This document shows positions 6,500 to 7,859 of a stretch of 7,859 nucleotides of DNA, piece after piece (within the stretch, counting starts at the first letter, position 1; each line of letters opens with the position of its first letter). This DNA comes from Synergistaceae bacterium. GTDB lineage: Bacteria; Synergistota; Synergistia; Synergistales; Aminobacteriaceae. Both the position numbers and the translations under genes were made by a program. The notes under the pieces are model-generated. The model was given only the letters and a program-made list of their open reading frames with translations, had not been told where the DNA came from and searched no databases. The stretch lies in NCBI GenBank assembly GCA_017394925.1, contig JAFPWQ010000086.1, positions 1 to 7,859 of the forward strand, written 5' to 3'.

Positions 6500-6516
6500 A
6501 GTCAAATTTAATCAAG
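6500..6516 (+). promoter_or_regulatory. Possible CtsR-like heptad repeat at clpB transcription start
   Basis: AGTCAAA-TTT-AATCAAG resembles the CtsR operator, a tandem RGTCAAA heptad with a three-base spacer. The first heptad is exact and the second has two mismatches. It sits over the predicted start site, where a repressor would block transcription, and clpB is a known CtsR target in Bacillota. No ctsR gene is visible, and AT-rich DNA gives near matches by chance, so this is tentative. Confidence 0.3.
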
Positions 6517-6530
6517 GGAGAATAATTAGT

Positions 6531-7859
6531 ATGGACATGAATAAATTTACGAGAAAGAGTCAGGAGGCAGTGCAAAATGCTCAGGCAATAGCGAGTGAAT
6601 ATAATCATCAGCAGGTTGACGTTGAGCATTTACTATCTGCGTTGCTAAATGATTCAGACGGCTTAATAGTTCAGCTGTTAAAACGCATGGACATAAACGT
6701 ATCATCACTATCAAAAATGGTTACGGAAGAATTATCGCGATTACCCCGCGTAACAGGAGGAGGAACTGAACAAGGCAAAGTATATATCACTCAGAGACTG
6801 AATCGTGTGCTTAATTCCGCAGAGGACAGAGCCAAAGCACTGAAAGATGAATACGTTTCAGTTGAGCATATATTTCTTGCAATGACAGGTGAAGGGACTA
6901 ACACGCCGTGCGGAAAGATATTTGCGTCTTTTGGGATAACGGAAGAAAAATTCCTGAAGACATTAAATGATGTCAGAGGCTCACAGAGGGTACAGAGTGC
7001 GGATCCTGAAGCAACGTATGAGGCACTCGAAAAATACGGGCGTGATTTGGTTGAGGCAGCGAGGAACAACAAACTTGACCCTGTAATCGGACGTGATGAT
7101 GAAATTCGCAGAGTTGTACGTATACTCTCACGTAAGACTAAGAATAATCCTGTTCTGATTGGAGATCCCGGTGTGGGTAAGACAGCAATTGTTGAGGGAC
7201 TTGCACAGAGAATCGTACGCGGAGATGTTCCCGAAGGACTGAAAGACAGAACAGTTTTTGCTCTCGATATGGGTTCACTGGTTGCCGGTGCAAAGTACAG
7301 AGGCGAATTTGAAGAAAGACTCAAGGCCGTACTGAATGAGATACGGAACAGCGACGGGAGAATAATATTATTCATTGATGAACTTCATACGATTGTGGGG
7401 GCAGGAGCGGCAGAAGGTGCAGTTGATGCAGGCAACATGTTAAAGCCAATGCTCGCGCGCGGAGAACTTCATTGTATCGGAGCAACTACGGTTGATGAAT
7501 ACCGCAAGTACATCGAGAAAGACGCGGCACTTGCACGAAGATTTCAGCCTGTGGACGTTGAACAGCCTACGGTTGAAGATACGATTTCGATTCTGAGGGG
7601 AATACGCGAAAAATTGCAGGTACATCACGGTGTAGTGATCCGCGATAATGCACTTGTAGCTGCTGCTGTGTTATCGAACAGGTACATCACGAATCGATTC
7701 TTGCCCGACAAGGCGATAGATCTTGTTGATGAAGCGTGTGCAATGATACGCACAGAAATAGACTCTCAGCCTTCAGAACTTGATGCGGCCTCTCGTAAAG
7801 TAATGCAGCTTGAAATCGAAGAGACAGCATTGAAGCACGAAGACGATGAAGCCTCAAAG
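6531..7859 (+). CDS. clpB: ATP-dependent disaggregase ClpB, N-terminal half (cut by window end)
   Basis: There are 443 codons in frame up to the window edge, about half of the usual 860 or so residues. Residues 1-145 are the double Clp_N substrate-entry domain (KFTRKSQEAV, VDVEHLLSALL, VSVEHIFLAM). The first AAA+ module follows: Walker A GDPGVGKT at 211-218, pore-loop KYRG at 255-258, Walker B ILFIDE at 279-284, sensor IGATT at 316-320, and arginine finger Arg336/Arg337 in ALARRF. From about 410 the sequence enters the ClpB/Hsp104 coiled-coil middle domain. That, together with the double N-domain, points to ClpB; the middle domain is too truncated to exclude a ClpC-like relative completely. 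ClpB works in the cytoplasm with DnaK to rescue aggregated proteins. The ATG at 6531 is chosen because AAGGGAG (6514-6520) is ten bases away; the ATG at 6537 would be 16 bases away. Confidence 0.95.
   Translation, partial: MDMNKFTRKSQEAVQNAQAIASEYNHQQVDVEHLLSALLNDSDGLIVQLLKRMDINVSSLSKMVTEELSRLPRVTGGGTEQGKVYITQRLNRVLNSAEDRAKALKDEYVSVEHIFLAMTGEGTNTPCGKIFASFGITEEKFLKTLNDVRGSQRVQSADPEATYEALEKYGRDLVEAARNNKLDPVIGRDDEIRRVVRILSRKTKNNPVLIGDPGVGKTAIVEGLAQRIVRGDVPEGLKDRTVFALDMGSLVAGAKYRGEFEERLKAVLNEIRNSDGRIILFIDELHTIVGAGAAEGAVDAGNMLKPMLARGELHCIGATTVDEYRKYIEKDAALARRFQPVDVEQPTVEDTISILRGIREKLQVHHGVVIRDNALVAAAVLSNRYITNRFLPDKAIDLVDEACAMIRTEIDSQPSELDAASRKVMQLEIEETALKHEDDEASK

Noticed and set aside
6256..6530. 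CIRCE element, tRNA or small RNA in the divergent region
   Set aside because: No TTAGCACTC/GAGTGCTAA inverted repeat, cloverleaf or terminator-tailed transcript could be seen.
6791..7375. Minus-strand open frame of 194 codons inside clpB
   Set aside because: It lies opposite the highly conserved ClpB N-domain and first ATPase module; it is low-complexity Ser-rich sequence with no family resemblance.
1..7859. CRISPR array, mobile element ends or phage genes
   Set aside because: No regularly spaced repeats, transposase or integrase frames, or terminal inverted repeats were found.

Overview
The window is an ordinary-looking piece of bacterial chromosome, moderately AT-rich by eye, with five complete genes and one truncated gene packed tightly together. 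Strong AAGGAGG-type ribosome binding sites, TTG as well as ATG starts, and an anaerobic flavin-based fumarate-reductase-like enzyme suggest an anaerobic, possibly gut- or rumen-associated bacterium. Synergistota or Bacillota are my best guesses, but nothing here fixes the phylum.

Layout. Positions 1-111 hold the left flank, with one copy of a roughly 50-base imperfect direct repeat; the second copy overlaps the end of the first gene. From 4306 down to 112, four minus-strand genes form a close chain, in transcription order: a MATE efflux pump, an ArdC/IrrE-like zinc metallopeptidase, a CsaA-type tRNA-binding-domain protein, and a dicarboxylate/amino acid:cation symporter (DAACS, SLC1-like) carrying an extra N-terminal GHKL-ATPase-like domain. 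The gaps are 9, 13 and 18 bases, and two of the Shine-Dalgarno sequences overlap or touch the upstream stop codon, so translational coupling is likely. Upstream of the chain, past a good rho-independent terminator at 4325-4361, is a minus-strand gene for an extracytoplasmic FMN- and FAD-containing reductase of the flavocytochrome c/fumarate reductase family. A 275-base divergent intergenic region (6256-6530) separates it from the plus-strand clpB chaperone gene, which runs off the right edge after 443 codons. That intergenic region has a strong extended -10 promoter for clpB, a weaker candidate promoter for the reductase, and a symmetric operator-like palindrome with related half-sites.

How the genes may work together. 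The reductase would dispose of electrons onto fumarate or a related unsaturated acid outside the membrane, and the DAACS protein could move C4-dicarboxylates or acidic amino acids. This link is inference only, since a terminator lies between the two transcription units. The MATE pump, metallopeptidase and CsaA have no obvious shared pathway.

The points most worth following are the fusion and unusual ion-site residues of the DAACS protein, the operator-like palindrome, the terminator placed just before the MATE start codon, and the repeat at the left edge. I see no CRISPR array, tRNA, rRNA, transposase or clear novel defence system.
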